Assembly: GCF_006442815.1 (NCBI RefSeq)
Contig: NZ_VFVL01000045.1
Coordinates: 1 to 34,827 of the forward strand
Length of the DNA stretch: 34,827 nucleotides
Direction of reading: 5' to 3'
From: Mesorhizobium sp. B2-4-3
GTDB taxonomy: Bacteria; Pseudomonadota; Alphaproteobacteria; Rhizobiales; Rhizobiaceae
Both the position numbers and the translations under genes were made by a program. Each line of letters begins with the position of its first letter. The stretch's first letter is position 1. The notes beneath the pieces were generated by a model. The model was not told the DNA's origin. It did not search any database and saw only the letters and a program-made list of their open reading frames with translations. Positions 24,562-33,261 of this stretch are shown here, piece after piece.

Positions 24562-25902
24562 TCAGCCCGACAGGGCAGGCGAACCGATCTTGGTTCCATA
24601 GAGCATATCGTCCTGCAGCCGGCGCAGGGCGTAAAGTCTCGTCGTCCGGTCCGGCGCGGCATTGTCCTCAGTCAACAACTCGCCCTTCTTCACCGGCTTC
24701 AGTACCTTGCCGCCTTCGAGCAAGCCGACCGGCACGGCGCGGATCGCGCGGGCATCGGCAACGGTCATGGTCCAGGAGCGGTAACAGGTCTCGCCGATGG
24801 CATCGAAGATCTCCCCCGCGGCAAGGTCGCGCTTGGCGACCGCGCAGACTTCCGCCACCGGTCTCGGCAGAGGCACCATGTCGGATTTGCCGTGGAGCAT
24901 GATGCGGGCGGCGGTGAGCGGCACCTCCAGCGAAGTCAGGTGATAGGGCCGGAACAGGCCGTAATAAGGGCCCTTGCCGACATGGAGATCGTCCATGCGT
25001 TCGACGACGCGCGGGTGCATCGCCTCGACGATGACGAAGACGCCGGGCGCCACGCCCTTGCCGATCGTGTAGTCGACGACGCCTTTCCTCGACAGGAGGC
25101 CGCCATCCGCTCGCGGGATCAGCACCTTGGCCAGTTGATCGCGATCGGCCTTGGGGCCGTGCATGCCTGGAACATCCGGGACCAGGCCGGTGGCGTTGGC
25201 GATGGCGCACATCTCGACCATGGTTTTCGAGCCGTCGACGAACTCGACCAGCATGCGCGGGTTCATGTTGCGGCGCGTCGCCTCTTCCCGATAATCGTCC
25301 GGAACGGCGTCATGGTTGAGAGGATTGTTCTTGCCCTTGCCGGCCGCGACGATGCCTAGCCCAAGCGCCGAGGCGAATTCGATCAGCTCCATGCAGCTTG
25401 ACGGCTCGTCGCCCGCGCCGACCGAATACACGACGCCCAACCGGTCGGCCTGCTGCTTCAGGTAGCAGCCGATGGTCACGTCGGCCTCGACATTCATCAT
25501 CACCAGATGCTTGCCATGCTGCATGGCCATCAGGTCGAAATCGGCGGCAACGCCGGGTTTTCCGGTGGCGTCGATGACGACGTCGATCAGCGGGTTGGTG
25601 ACCAGCATCTCGTTCGAGGTGATGGCGATCCTGCCGCCCTCGATCGCCCGGGTGACCCCGGAGCCGGTCTCGGCCTCGGCGGCAATCGCCTCGTCGCCAT
25701 AGGCGATGCGGATCGCCTCGCGGGCGGTGTGCGGGCGCCGCGTGGAAATGGCCGCGATCGAAATGCCCGGCATCAGCATGCCCTGCGTCACCAGATCGGT
25801 ACCCATCTCGCCGGAGCCGATGACGCCGATGCGCACCGGCCTGCCCTCGGCGGCGCGTCTGGCGAGATCGCGGGCAAGCCCCGTCAGGGCGAGATTGGTC
25901 AT
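24562..25902 (-). CDS. COG4091-type NAD(P)-binding oxidoreductase with SAF domain (predicted homoserine dehydrogenase-like)
   Basis: A 446-residue protein with an N-terminal Rossmann domain (IGVIGSGEMGTDLVTQGM at about 23-40), a central catalytic-like region with VIDATGKPG, VMMNVEADVTIG and GAGDEPSSCMELIEFA, and a C-terminal SAF-like domain (about 365-446) that includes RDLAAGEIFDAIG. This matches the uncharacterised COG4091 group, similar to homoserine dehydrogenase but without proven activity. SAF domains occur in FlgA, sialic-acid synthases and altronate dehydratases and usually bind a ligand. ATG 25902 begins the family homology; the frame is open to 26028 but the extension is not conserved in character. 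The gene stands alone between vapB and the secretion locus. Confidence 0.8.
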   Translation of the reverse strand: MTNLALTGLARDLARRAAEGRPVRIGVIGSGEMGTDLVTQGMLMPGISIAAISTRRPHTAREAIRIAYGDEAIAAEAETGSGVTRAIEGGRIAITSNEMLVTNPLIDVVIDATGKPGVAADFDLMAMQHGKHLVMMNVEADVTIGCYLKQQADRLGVVYSVGAGDEPSSCMELIEFASALGLGIVAAGKGKNNPLNHDAVPDDYREEATRRNMNPRMLVEFVDGSKTMVEMCAIANATGLVPDVPGMHGPKADRDQLAKVLIPRADGGLLSRKGVVDYTIGKGVAPGVFVIVEAMHPRVVERMDDLHVGKGPYYGLFRPYHLTSLEVPLTAARIMLHGKSDMVPLPRPVAEVCAVAKRDLAAGEIFDAIGETCYRSWTMTVADARAIRAVPVGLLEGGKVLKPVKKGELLTEDNAAPDRTTRLYALRRLQDDMLYGTKIGSPALSG

Positions 25903-26388
25903 GCAAGAAGATCCACGGCTTTTGCCTCCGGCCCGCAATACAGGGAACGATCCCCGTTTGCCAACCAAACCAGACTGGTATGGCGATTTCTTGCGCATGC
26001 TTTGCAAGGCCGCAGCAGATTTTCCCAAGGGATCCGCGGGGCGGCAACCAGCTAGGTTTCGAAAGAACTATTGCTGTGAAGCCTGTGCGCGGCGACCCGT
26101 GCGATTCGCCATTTGTTTCAGACCATTAACCATTGCGGGCCGCTTCAAGAACCGTTGCGGCCTGCTCCGAACCGAAAGGCCGTGGCCCGCCGTGCCCGGT
26201 TTCTGTGCCATTTTTGCTACAGGTTTGGCCCTAATGGCCGGAATCGTACTTTTGAGAGGTGTCTAATCCATTATATGCTCACAACCTCGAAAAATCTGAT
26301 AGATACTGGCCGAAAGCTCCGGTGGCAGGCTTGGGCAAATAAGCGCCAATAAAAAAATAAATGGCGCGGGGATAGTCACGGGGTAGAA
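25903..26388. other. Gene-free region of 486 nt upstream of the secretion operon
   Basis: No convincing gene is present. The left part is GC-rich and is the leader of the COG4091 gene. The right third is AT-rich. It holds a candidate promoter (26252-26279), a TTAACCAT element at 26126-26133 that matches a CtrA half-site, and a small inverted repeat GCGCCA/TGGCGC (26343-26348 and 26362-26367) around an A-rich loop about 20-45 nt before the TolC-family ATG. Confidence 0.6.
26252..26279 (+). promoter_or_regulatory. Candidate sigma-70 promoter for the type I secretion operon
   Basis: TTGAGA (26252-26257) and TATGCT (26274-26279) with a 16-nt spacer match the sigma-70 boxes at five and four of six positions. 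It would leave a leader of about 100 nt ahead of the TolC-family gene. The match is moderate. Confidence 0.35.
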
Positions 26389-27837
26389 ATGACCAGGACG
26401 GGTAAAATTACCGTCGGCTGGCGCGTTGCGCTTGCCATTACGGTGTCGATGCTGGCTTGTGGTAGCGCCAGCGCACTCACACTCAAAGAAGCCGTTGCCG
26501 TCGCAGTGGAATCCAATCCGGAGATTGGACAGGCGATCGAAAACCGCGAAGCGATCGAATTCGAGCTGCGACAGGCCAAAGGCCTTTATCTTCCCAGCGT
26601 CGACCTGGAAGCATCGACCGGCGTTCGCCGCCTGGACAACGATACACGGCGAGCGCTCGACGAGGATCACAAAGCCCTCTATCCGAACGAGGCTGACCTT
26701 ACCGTCTCGCAGACGCTTTATGACAGCGGCGCAAGGCGGGCGGAACTCAACCGCCAGGCCTCGCGGGTCGATGGGGCTTCCTTCAGGGTTCTGGAACGGT
26801 CCGAGTTCATCGGGCTTGCGGTCGTCCAGGACTATCTGGAATACATGCTGCAGGCTTCGATCGTGGCCGAGGCCAAGAAGAACCTTGGCTTCCATCAGTC
26901 CATCCTCAGCGACATCAAGCAAGGCATCGCGGGCGGCGCGCTCAACGACGCCGACCGGCAGCAGGCCGAGGAGCGCCTTTATGCCGCCAAGGCGCGGATG
27001 CAGGAAGCGACTGAAGAACTCGAGGCGGCCAAGATCCGCTTCTTCAAGAATGTCGGCAAGCCGCTGACCAACGCGTCGCGGCCGGCCGATGTCGCAGCCG
27101 CCCTGCCGCGGTCGCTCGACGATGCGATCGGGCTCGCCAGGCAGAACAATCCACGCGTCCATATGGCCAACAGCGACATCGATGCTGCCGCCTCGCTGGT
27201 CGACGCGGCGCGGGCGAAATACGGCCCGACGATCACCGCCGAGGGTGTTGCCCGGGGCGGGTATGACATCGACGGCGACAATGGCGACGCGAGCGACCTG
27301 CAGGCCCGGGTGGTGCTGCGCTGGAACCTCTATCGCGGCGGCATCGACAAGGCCAACGAGCAGGAACAGATCCGCCGCACCAGCGAGCAGCGGCTTGGGC
27401 TTCACCAGGTGCTGCGCGAGATCGAGGAAGCCGTGCGCACCTCGTGGGACCGCCGCTTCCGCCAGGCGGAACTGGCAAAGACGCTGCGGCAGCAGGCAGC
27501 CACCAATGAAAAGCTGGTCGCCTCCTATCGCGAGCAGTTCAAGGTCGGGCAGCGCTCGCTGCTCGATGTGCTCGATGCCCAGAACACGCGCTTCAACACC
27601 GCGACGCTGGCCGACACGTCGTCCTACGCGTCGCTGTTCGCGGAATACCGGCTGCTGGCCGCAACCGGGGAGTTGCTGAAGACACTCAACATCCAGCCGG
27701 CCAAGCAGGCCGCGGCCTACGCCCGTGAGGAATTCGGTGTGCCGGCCACGGCCGATACCGAGACCTATGCGCGGACGCCGTCGGAGCAGAAGAACGATCT
27801 GCCGTTCGACATTCTCGCGCCGGTCAGGAAAAAGTAG
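26389..27837 (+). CDS. TolC-family outer-membrane channel of a type I secretion system
   Basis: A 482-residue outer-membrane efflux protein. A signal peptide (about residues 1-29, ending CGSASA) is followed by two repeats of long helices typical of TolC; LTLKEAVAVAVESNPEIGQA opens the first. The second begins near SLDDAIGLARQNNPRVHMAN, and SYREQFKVGQRSLLDVLDAQ is the family signature preceding the last helix. It resembles the LapE/AggA outer-membrane partners of adhesin exporters. The ATG at 26389 has GGGGTAG upstream. ABC transporter and adaptor genes follow directly. Confidence 0.9.
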   Translation: MTRTGKITVGWRVALAITVSMLACGSASALTLKEAVAVAVESNPEIGQAIENREAIEFELRQAKGLYLPSVDLEASTGVRRLDNDTRRALDEDHKALYPNEADLTVSQTLYDSGARRAELNRQASRVDGASFRVLERSEFIGLAVVQDYLEYMLQASIVAEAKKNLGFHQSILSDIKQGIAGGALNDADRQQAEERLYAAKARMQEATEELEAAKIRFFKNVGKPLTNASRPADVAAALPRSLDDAIGLARQNNPRVHMANSDIDAAASLVDAARAKYGPTITAEGVARGGYDIDGDNGDASDLQARVVLRWNLYRGGIDKANEQEQIRRTSEQRLGLHQVLREIEEAVRTSWDRRFRQAELAKTLRQQAATNEKLVASYREQFKVGQRSLLDVLDAQNTRFNTATLADTSSYASLFAEYRLLAATGELLKTLNIQPAKQAAAYAREEFGVPATADTETYARTPSEQKNDLPFDILAPVRKK

Positions 27838-27875
27838 CCAATGTAGCGTCGATCTTCGGTCCTTCGGGGCGGATC

Positions 27876-30008
27876 GTGAACCAGCAACCTAATATCCTAT
27901 CGCCCAAGGAGGCTTTCAAAGCCTGTTTCTGCGCTGTCGCGGCCTATCTCGGCAGGCCGAGCGCGGAAACCGTGCTGTTCGCCGGCGTGCCGATTTCGGA
28001 GACGCGCATCGAGCCCGACGAAATCCGTCATCTGGCCGAGCGCATCGGCCTGGAGGTCCAGGATTTCAGCCATCGCGATTTCCTGCGTGGCCGCTTCGAT
28101 CTTCCGGCGATCGTCTTTCGCGTCAGCCAATTGCCGGTCGCCCTCCTGGCGGAAATGGAGGGCGGGCAATATCTGACGGCGCCGCAGGAAAACGGCCGCA
28201 CCACGATCGCCAGGTCGGAACTCGCCGAAAGCTATATCAGCGGCGGCACGTCCTTCTCGATCACCTATGCCAACCAGGCCGAGGAGATGACGGTCGGCAC
28301 CGCCGCGCGGATCGAAAGGCGCCACTGGCTGACCGGCACCATGGGGTCGTTCTGGCGCACCTATTCGAAAGTGGTGCTGTCGGCGGTGTTCATCAATCTC
28401 TTGGCGATCGCCTCGCCGATCTTCACCATGAACGTCTACGACCGCATCCTGCCCAACAAGGCGATCTCGACGCTGTGGGTGTTGGCGCTCGGCATCGGCG
28501 CGGCGATCCTGTTCGACCTGCTTCTGAAGACGGCCAGGGCGTCGCTGATCGACTATGCCGGCCGCAAGGCGGATTTGCGGATTTCCTACCTGCTGTTCGA
28601 GAAAGTGCTGAATTCCTCGCTTTCGGCGCGGCCAGGGTCGACGGGCGAATATGCAAACCGCGTCACGCAATACGAATTCGTGCGCGAGTTCTTCACCTCC
28701 AACACCATCAGCGTCTTCATCGATACGATCTTCGTCTTCGTCTTCTTGGCTGTCATCTACGCCATCGGCGGCTGGCTGGTGGTCATACCGGCGCTGGCCT
28801 TCGTCATCTCCGTCATTGTCGGGCTGATCACGCAGCGGCGGATCGGCAAGCGGGTGGCGGCCTCGATGAACGAGGCGTCGCAGCGCCAGGCCCTGCTGGT
28901 CGAATCCATTTCGACGCTGGAAACGATCAAGTCGCTGCGCGCCGAAGCCTATCTCCTGCGCAAATGGGGCGAGCACTCGAAGAACGCAGCCAACACGTCG
29001 GAAAAGATCAAGGAGCTCTCGGCGGCGGCGGGCAACATCACCGGCGCCATCCAGCAATTGGTGACGGTCGCCCTGGTGGTGGCCGGCGCCTATGCCTTCT
29101 CGGAAGGCCAGGTGTCGACCGGCGCCATCATCGGCACCGTCATGCTTGCCGGCCGCGCCGTGGCGCCGCTCGGCCAGATCGCCATCACGCTTGCCCGGTT
29201 CCGGCAGGCGATGCTGTCGCTCAAGATCATCAACACGATCATGTCGCAACCGGAGGACCGCCCCGACACGGTCGGTTTCGTCAACCGGCCGATCCGCAGC
29301 GGGGCGCTGGTCTTCAGGAATGTCGGCTTCGCCTATCCGGGCACGGAAAACGAGGTACTGAGCGGGCTCAACATCGCGGTCAGGCCCGGCGAGCGGGTCG
29401 GCATCATCGGCCGCATCGGCTCCGGCAAGACCACGATGGGCCGGCTGATCGGCCGGCTGTTCCTGCCGACGTCGGGGGAGCTGCTGCTCGACGGCATCGA
29501 CATCCGGCAATACCACCCCTCGGAGGTCCGCGCCGCGGTCGGCATCGTCGCTCAGGCCGGCGACCTGTTTTCGGGAACCATCAAGGAGAACCTCTTGATG
29601 GCGGCGCCGGAAGCCACCGACGAGGAGATCATCGATGCGGCGAAAGCCGCCGGCGTCGACGACTTCGTCTCGCGGCATCCGCGCGGCTACGACATGAATG
29701 TCGGCGAGCGTGGCACCAATCTCTCGGGCGGACAAAGGCAGGCGGTGGCAATCGCGCGGCTGCTTTTGACCAAGCCGAAGATCGTCTTCCTGGACGAGCC
29801 GTCGGGCTCGATGGATCTCGCTTCCGAACGGCAGTTGATCAAGCAGCTCAAGGTGGCGTTCGACCGCAACACGACGCTGATCGTGTCGACCCATCGCTAC
29901 AGCATGCTGGAACTTGCCGACCGCCTCATCGTCATCGACCAGGGCCGCGTCGTCGCGGACGGGCCGAAGGAACAAGTCATCCAGGCGCTGCAGAAGGCAA
30001 ATGCCTGA
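27876..30008 (+). CDS. Type I secretion ABC transporter permease/ATPase (LapB/HlyB-like)
   Basis: A 710-residue half-transporter. The N-terminal domain (about 1-130) resembles a C39 peptidase domain but begins SPKEAFKACFCAVAAYLGRP without the usual Gln-x-x-x-x-Cys active site, so it is probably a non-cleaving C39-like domain as in HlyB and LapB. Six membrane helices (about 150-430) follow, then the ATPase domain with Walker A GRIGSGKTT (about 511-519), signature LSGGQRQAVAIARLL (about 615-629) and Walker B KIVFLDEPSGSMDL (about 635-648). It exports an adhesin with an uncleaved C-terminal signal. The start is GTG at 27876, 38 nt after the TolC-family gene. Confidence 0.93.
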   Translation: MNQQPNILSPKEAFKACFCAVAAYLGRPSAETVLFAGVPISETRIEPDEIRHLAERIGLEVQDFSHRDFLRGRFDLPAIVFRVSQLPVALLAEMEGGQYLTAPQENGRTTIARSELAESYISGGTSFSITYANQAEEMTVGTAARIERRHWLTGTMGSFWRTYSKVVLSAVFINLLAIASPIFTMNVYDRILPNKAISTLWVLALGIGAAILFDLLLKTARASLIDYAGRKADLRISYLLFEKVLNSSLSARPGSTGEYANRVTQYEFVREFFTSNTISVFIDTIFVFVFLAVIYAIGGWLVVIPALAFVISVIVGLITQRRIGKRVAASMNEASQRQALLVESISTLETIKSLRAEAYLLRKWGEHSKNAANTSEKIKELSAAAGNITGAIQQLVTVALVVAGAYAFSEGQVSTGAIIGTVMLAGRAVAPLGQIAITLARFRQAMLSLKIINTIMSQPEDRPDTVGFVNRPIRSGALVFRNVGFAYPGTENEVLSGLNIAVRPGERVGIIGRIGSGKTTMGRLIGRLFLPTSGELLLDGIDIRQYHPSEVRAAVGIVAQAGDLFSGTIKENLLMAAPEATDEEIIDAAKAAGVDDFVSRHPRGYDMNVGERGTNLSGGQRQAVAIARLLLTKPKIVFLDEPSGSMDLASERQLIKQLKVAFDRNTTLIVSTHRYSMLELADRLIVIDQGRVVADGPKEQVIQALQKANA

Positions 30009-30017
30009 CCGGAACGT

Positions 30018-31313
30018 ATGGACATGCTAGCAAGGGAAGACCGGCCACCACTTTTCGCCTCGGCGTCCGTCTACATCGTCGGAGCGCTGTTCGTGTGCTT
30101 CACGGCCTGGGCGTCGTTCGCCGAGGTCGACGAGATCGCGCGCGGCGACGGCAAGGTGATACCCGCTTCGAAGACGCAGATCATTCAGGCCAGCGAACCG
30201 GGCGTCGTGCAGGAGATCGCCGTCCAGATCGGCCAGACCGTCAAGAAGAACGACCTCATCATTCGTCTCGACAATTCGGGCAACACGTCGAGCCTTGGCG
30301 AAGAGAAGGCCAAGGCGCGAGCGCTGCAGGCGCGCATCGCCAGGCTGCAGTACGAGCAGAGCGGCAGTGTCGAAGGGTCGTTTCCCTGCCCTGTGGAAAT
30401 CCAGAAAGCCGCGCCGGAGATCTGCGACAACGAGCAAAAGCTGCTCGTCGCGCGCCGCGACAATTTCGAGGTCAAGCTGTCGGTTCTCAAATCGCGCCTC
30501 GACCAGCGCGAGAAGGAGCTGGACGAGGCCACCGCCAATGCCGACCGCCTGTCCAAGAGCCTTGCCGTCACCGACCAGGAAGCGGCGCTGGTCGAACCCA
30601 TGGTCAAGAAAGGTCTGATGGCCAGGACCGAACAGATCCGCGTCGAGCGGGAACAGACCGACCTTCATGGGCAGTTGACCCTGGCCGGCGAGACCATCAA
30701 GAAGACCAAGTCGGCTATCACCGAGGCGCAGCTTCAGGTGAACGAATTGGGGCTGCAATTGCAGCAGGAAGCGTTGAGCGACCTGACGCAGGCGCTCGCC
30801 GATCTTTCCGTGGTCGACGAAACCATCCGCGGCGCCACCGACAAGGTGGCGCGCACCGACATCCGCTCGCCGGTCGACGGCATCGTCAACACGCTCGACG
30901 TCAACACGCTCGGCGCCTTCGTGCAGCCGGGCGCCGTCGTGGCCGGCATCGTGCCGACCTCCGAGACGCTGCTGGTCGAGGCCCGGGTTTCGCCGCGCGA
31001 CGTCGCCTTCATCCAGCCGAACCAGGAGGCGCTGATCAAGGTCACGGCCTATGATTTCTCGATCTTCGGCGGCATCGAGGGCAAGGTCTCCAATATCACC
31101 GCCGACAGCCTCGTCGACCAGAAGACGGGCGAGCCCTATTACCAGGTGCGGGTCGCCACCGACAAATCGACGCTGACAAGGAACGGCAAGACCTATTCGA
31201 TCATCCCCGGCATGATCTGCTCGGTCGACATCAAGACCGGACACAAGACGATCCTCAACTATCTTTTGAAGCCCATCAACAAGGCGCGTCAGGAGGCAAT
31301 GAGTGAGCGATAG
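30018..31313 (+). CDS. HlyD-family periplasmic adaptor (LapC-like)
   Basis: A 431-residue membrane-fusion protein. One transmembrane helix (about residues 14-35, YIVGALFVCFTAWASF) anchors it. The biotinyl-lipoyl-like half-motifs follow (VVQEIAVQIGQTVKKNDLIIRLD and, later, DIRSPVDGIVNTLDVNTLG), separated by a long coiled-coil hairpin (about 90-270). The C-terminal beta-barrel region (GIEGKVSNITADSLVDQ) is typical of the type I secretion adaptors. It starts 9 nt after the ABC gene, and its end overlaps the RHH regulator gene by 11 nt. With the TolC-family protein and the ABC transporter it completes a tripartite exporter. Confidence 0.93.
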   Translation: MDMLAREDRPPLFASASVYIVGALFVCFTAWASFAEVDEIARGDGKVIPASKTQIIQASEPGVVQEIAVQIGQTVKKNDLIIRLDNSGNTSSLGEEKAKARALQARIARLQYEQSGSVEGSFPCPVEIQKAAPEICDNEQKLLVARRDNFEVKLSVLKSRLDQREKELDEATANADRLSKSLAVTDQEAALVEPMVKKGLMARTEQIRVEREQTDLHGQLTLAGETIKKTKSAITEAQLQVNELGLQLQQEALSDLTQALADLSVVDETIRGATDKVARTDIRSPVDGIVNTLDVNTLGAFVQPGAVVAGIVPTSETLLVEARVSPRDVAFIQPNQEALIKVTAYDFSIFGGIEGKVSNITADSLVDQKTGEPYYQVRVATDKSTLTRNGKTYSIIPGMICSVDIKTGHKTILNYLLKPINKARQEAMSER

Positions 31314-31944
31314 CGCCGTCCATCCGGACACTTCGCGCGAACGGCTGCTGCCGGCGCTCGCGGCCGAGGATTTCGGCCCGGAATTCCGCGTCGTGGCGCG
31401 CGGCGGCGTGCGTCGCGGCATCCGGCTGGAGCGCGCCTTCTGGGTGTCGCTGAAGCAGATGGCCGAAAGCCGCAAATGCACGATCGGCATGCTGGTCGAG
31501 GAGATCGCCGAACACCATCCCGACCAGGGCAATCTCACCTCGGCGATCCGCGTCGCCTGCATGCGCGGCCTCACCGAGGAAAGCATGGAATTGCGCAAGC
31601 TCGCTTCGATCCGCACGATCAATGCAATCCTGGTCGCCTGCCCCTCGCCCGCCTTCGCGCTGTCTTCCTCGAAGAAGATCCTGGCCTTCAACACGCCGTT
31701 CCAGCAACTGGTCAGGCGTCAGTTGCCGAGCGCGCCCGGCGAGGATGGGCGCCAGGACCTGAAACTGGCGCTCGACCTCAACGTTCCCGACATCTTCGCC
31801 CGGCTCGACGCCAATGGCGAAACGCCGGTCACCAGCGGCTTCGTCATCGGCGCGGGCGAGCGCCGCTATCGCGGCCAGCTCAGCGCCGTGCGCGCGCCCG
31901 TCACCGATCCGGAACTGTTGATGGCTTTCGTCTACAACGGGTAG
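31303..31944 (+). CDS. Ribbon-helix-helix plus PAS-like regulator coupled to the secretion operon
   Basis: A 213-residue cytoplasmic protein. A ribbon-helix-helix domain of the RHH_4 type is at about residues 38-90, with GIRLERAFWVSLKQMAE and CTIGMLVEEIAEHHP. A PAS-like domain follows (about 103-213), recognised by ASIRTINAILVACPSPAFAL and KKILAFNTPFQQL. It probably binds DNA as a dimer and senses a ligand or cell state, but both are inference. The start is GTG 31303, with AGGAGG at 31291-31296; this lies inside the last codons of the adaptor gene, so the two are translationally coupled. Its place in an adhesin-export operon suggests control of adhesin or exporter expression. Confidence 0.75.
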   Translation: MSDSAVHPDTSRERLLPALAAEDFGPEFRVVARGGVRRGIRLERAFWVSLKQMAESRKCTIGMLVEEIAEHHPDQGNLTSAIRVACMRGLTEESMELRKLASIRTINAILVACPSPAFALSSSKKILAFNTPFQQLVRRQLPSAPGEDGRQDLKLALDLNVPDIFARLDANGETPVTSGFVIGAGERRYRGQLSAVRAPVTDPELLMAFVYNG

Positions 31945-32301
31945 TTCCCCTGCGCAGAAATTTCGATGGCTCGGACGGTGCTCGCATCGGCACGTCGAAT
32001 GCGTTGGAGATGGGCCGAAGCGCCTGTCAGCTCGCTCTGAGATTGAAGAAGGGATAGGCCGCGATCCTTCGCGCCCCCCTCTGTCCTGCCGGACATCTCC
32101 CCCACTTGGGGGGAGATTGGCAGCTTCGCCGAAGGCACCATTCCCGCAACGTCGGCGATTAGCGAAAGCCGGCGCGACATCTGATCTCCACCCTTGTGGG
32201 GGAGATGCCCGGCAGGGCAGAGGGGGCGCTGTCCCGCCGGCATTCCGAATTGCCTGCACGGCAGCGGCGCTCGGAAGTCACGGCATGGACGTACAGGCAG
32301 C
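31945..32301. other. 357-nt gap between the RHH regulator and the LapG-like gene, mostly a repeat
   Basis: No gene is supported. The centre is a RIME-like palindromic repeat (32071-32230). The remaining flanks are ordinary GC-rich sequence, and open frames across it are accidental. Confidence 0.7.
32071..32230. repeat. RIME-like rhizobial palindromic repeat, about 160 bp
   Basis: The outer 48-50 nt at the two ends are about 90 percent reverse complements, starting GCGCCCCCCTCTG and ending CAGAGGGGGCGC. Each arm also contains its own small hairpin (ATCTCCCCCAC with a matching GGGGGAGAT). This matches the architecture of RIME1, a repeat described in rhizobia, though I cannot check it against a database. 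It sits downstream of the RHH gene (+) and downstream of the LapG-like gene (-), where it could end transcription from both sides. Confidence 0.8.
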
Positions 32302-33261
32302 CTATTTCGGACCGAAACCGAACGTTGCAGGCGCAACTGCCGTGTCAGGCGAAGTGCCTTCGCCGGGCGCCACCGTCGTGAAGCCGCCGGCGATGTCGGC
32401 GACCTGTGCGCCGGACTTCGACCCATGGATCCAGGCGCGATCCGTGCTGAAGGAATAGAGCGGAACGTAGTCGGGCAACTCGCTGTCACGCAGGACGGCG
32501 TTGCCGAGGCTGTCGAGGATGAAGGCGCCGCTTCCCGTGCTTACCGACAGGACGGCGTGGAAGAACTTGCGGCGGCGATCCTGGAGCACCACGAGCGACA
32601 TGCTCTGCGCCGGGATTCCGGCCCTGAGCAGCGCCGCCATCTTCAGTATGGCGAAATCCTCGCAATCGCCGGCGCGATGCTCGAGGATTTCCGAAGGCTT
32701 CGCCCAATAGTCGAGCTTGCCATAGACGACGCTGTCCTTGCGATAGGCAATCAGGCGGTTGATGCTGCTGTTGACGAAAGCGAGCTTGTCGCGAAAGCCC
32801 TTGTCGCCGGCAATCTTGACGATCTCGGCGAAAGCCGGGCTCTCGCGGTCGCAGACGCTGCCGGCGGTGCAATCGACGATGGCCCTGTAGACGGGAGCCC
32901 AGCGCGCCGCGACCGGGAAGTTGTGCATCGACAAAGCGACGGAGCCGAAGACGCCGGGAATGATCGCGGCGGTCTGGATCGGGTCGATGCCGGGATCGGC
33001 CGTGGCGTGCGCTTCAGCCTCGTAAGGCACTGCCGGCGTGTAGCCCACAGAAACGTCCGCGATCCGGTACGCGGAGGCCGACTGCCAGGGCAGCGGCCGG
33101 GCCAGCGAAACGCCGCCGAGGCTCGCCGGAGCAGGCACCTTCTGCAAGGCTTGAACCGCACCCGAATTCGCGCTTGCCGACGATGGATCTGCCTGAGCGG
33201 CAAGGCCGATCGCCAGCAAGAGAACCTTGATCCCTGTCGGGGCTGCTTTTTGTATTTTCAT
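32302..33261 (-). CDS. LapG-like periplasmic transglutaminase-type cysteine protease (BTLCP family)
   Basis: A 319-residue exported protein. After a signal peptide (about residues 1-24, GIKVLLLAIGLAAQA) and a linker comes the bacterial transglutaminase-like cysteine protease domain. The catalytic triad is visible: Cys200 in HRAGDCEDFAI, His235 in KFFHAVLSV and Asp250 in AFILDSLGN, with spacing like that of Pseudomonas LapG (Cys135, His172, Asp189). LapG cuts the N terminus of the LapA adhesin to release it from the cell surface, under control of the c-di-GMP receptor LapD. No LapD is in the window. ATG 33261 has AAGGTGGG upstream and gives the signal peptide. It is divergent from the large adhesin gene, which fits a protease and substrate pair. 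Confidence 0.85.
   Translation of the reverse strand: MKIQKAAPTGIKVLLLAIGLAAQADPSSASANSGAVQALQKVPAPASLGGVSLARPLPWQSASAYRIADVSVGYTPAVPYEAEAHATADPGIDPIQTAAIIPGVFGSVALSMHNFPVAARWAPVYRAIVDCTAGSVCDRESPAFAEIVKIAGDKGFRDKLAFVNSSINRLIAYRKDSVVYGKLDYWAKPSEILEHRAGDCEDFAILKMAALLRAGIPAQSMSLVVLQDRRRKFFHAVLSVSTGSGAFILDSLGNAVLRDSELPDYVPLYSFSTDRAWIHGSKSGAQVADIAGGFTTVAPGEGTSPDTAVAPATFGFGPK

Noticed and set aside
26389..26475. Lipoprotein signal on the TolC-family protein (Cys in MLACGSASA)
   Set aside because: The residues before the cysteine fit a lipobox poorly, and the ASA ending fits signal peptidase I better.
27897..31054. Very long frames antisense to or overlapping the ABC transporter and adaptor genes (27897-29975 minus, 28475-31054 plus)
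   Set aside because: Shadows of GC-rich coding sequence with unusual composition; the real genes in frame have intact motifs.
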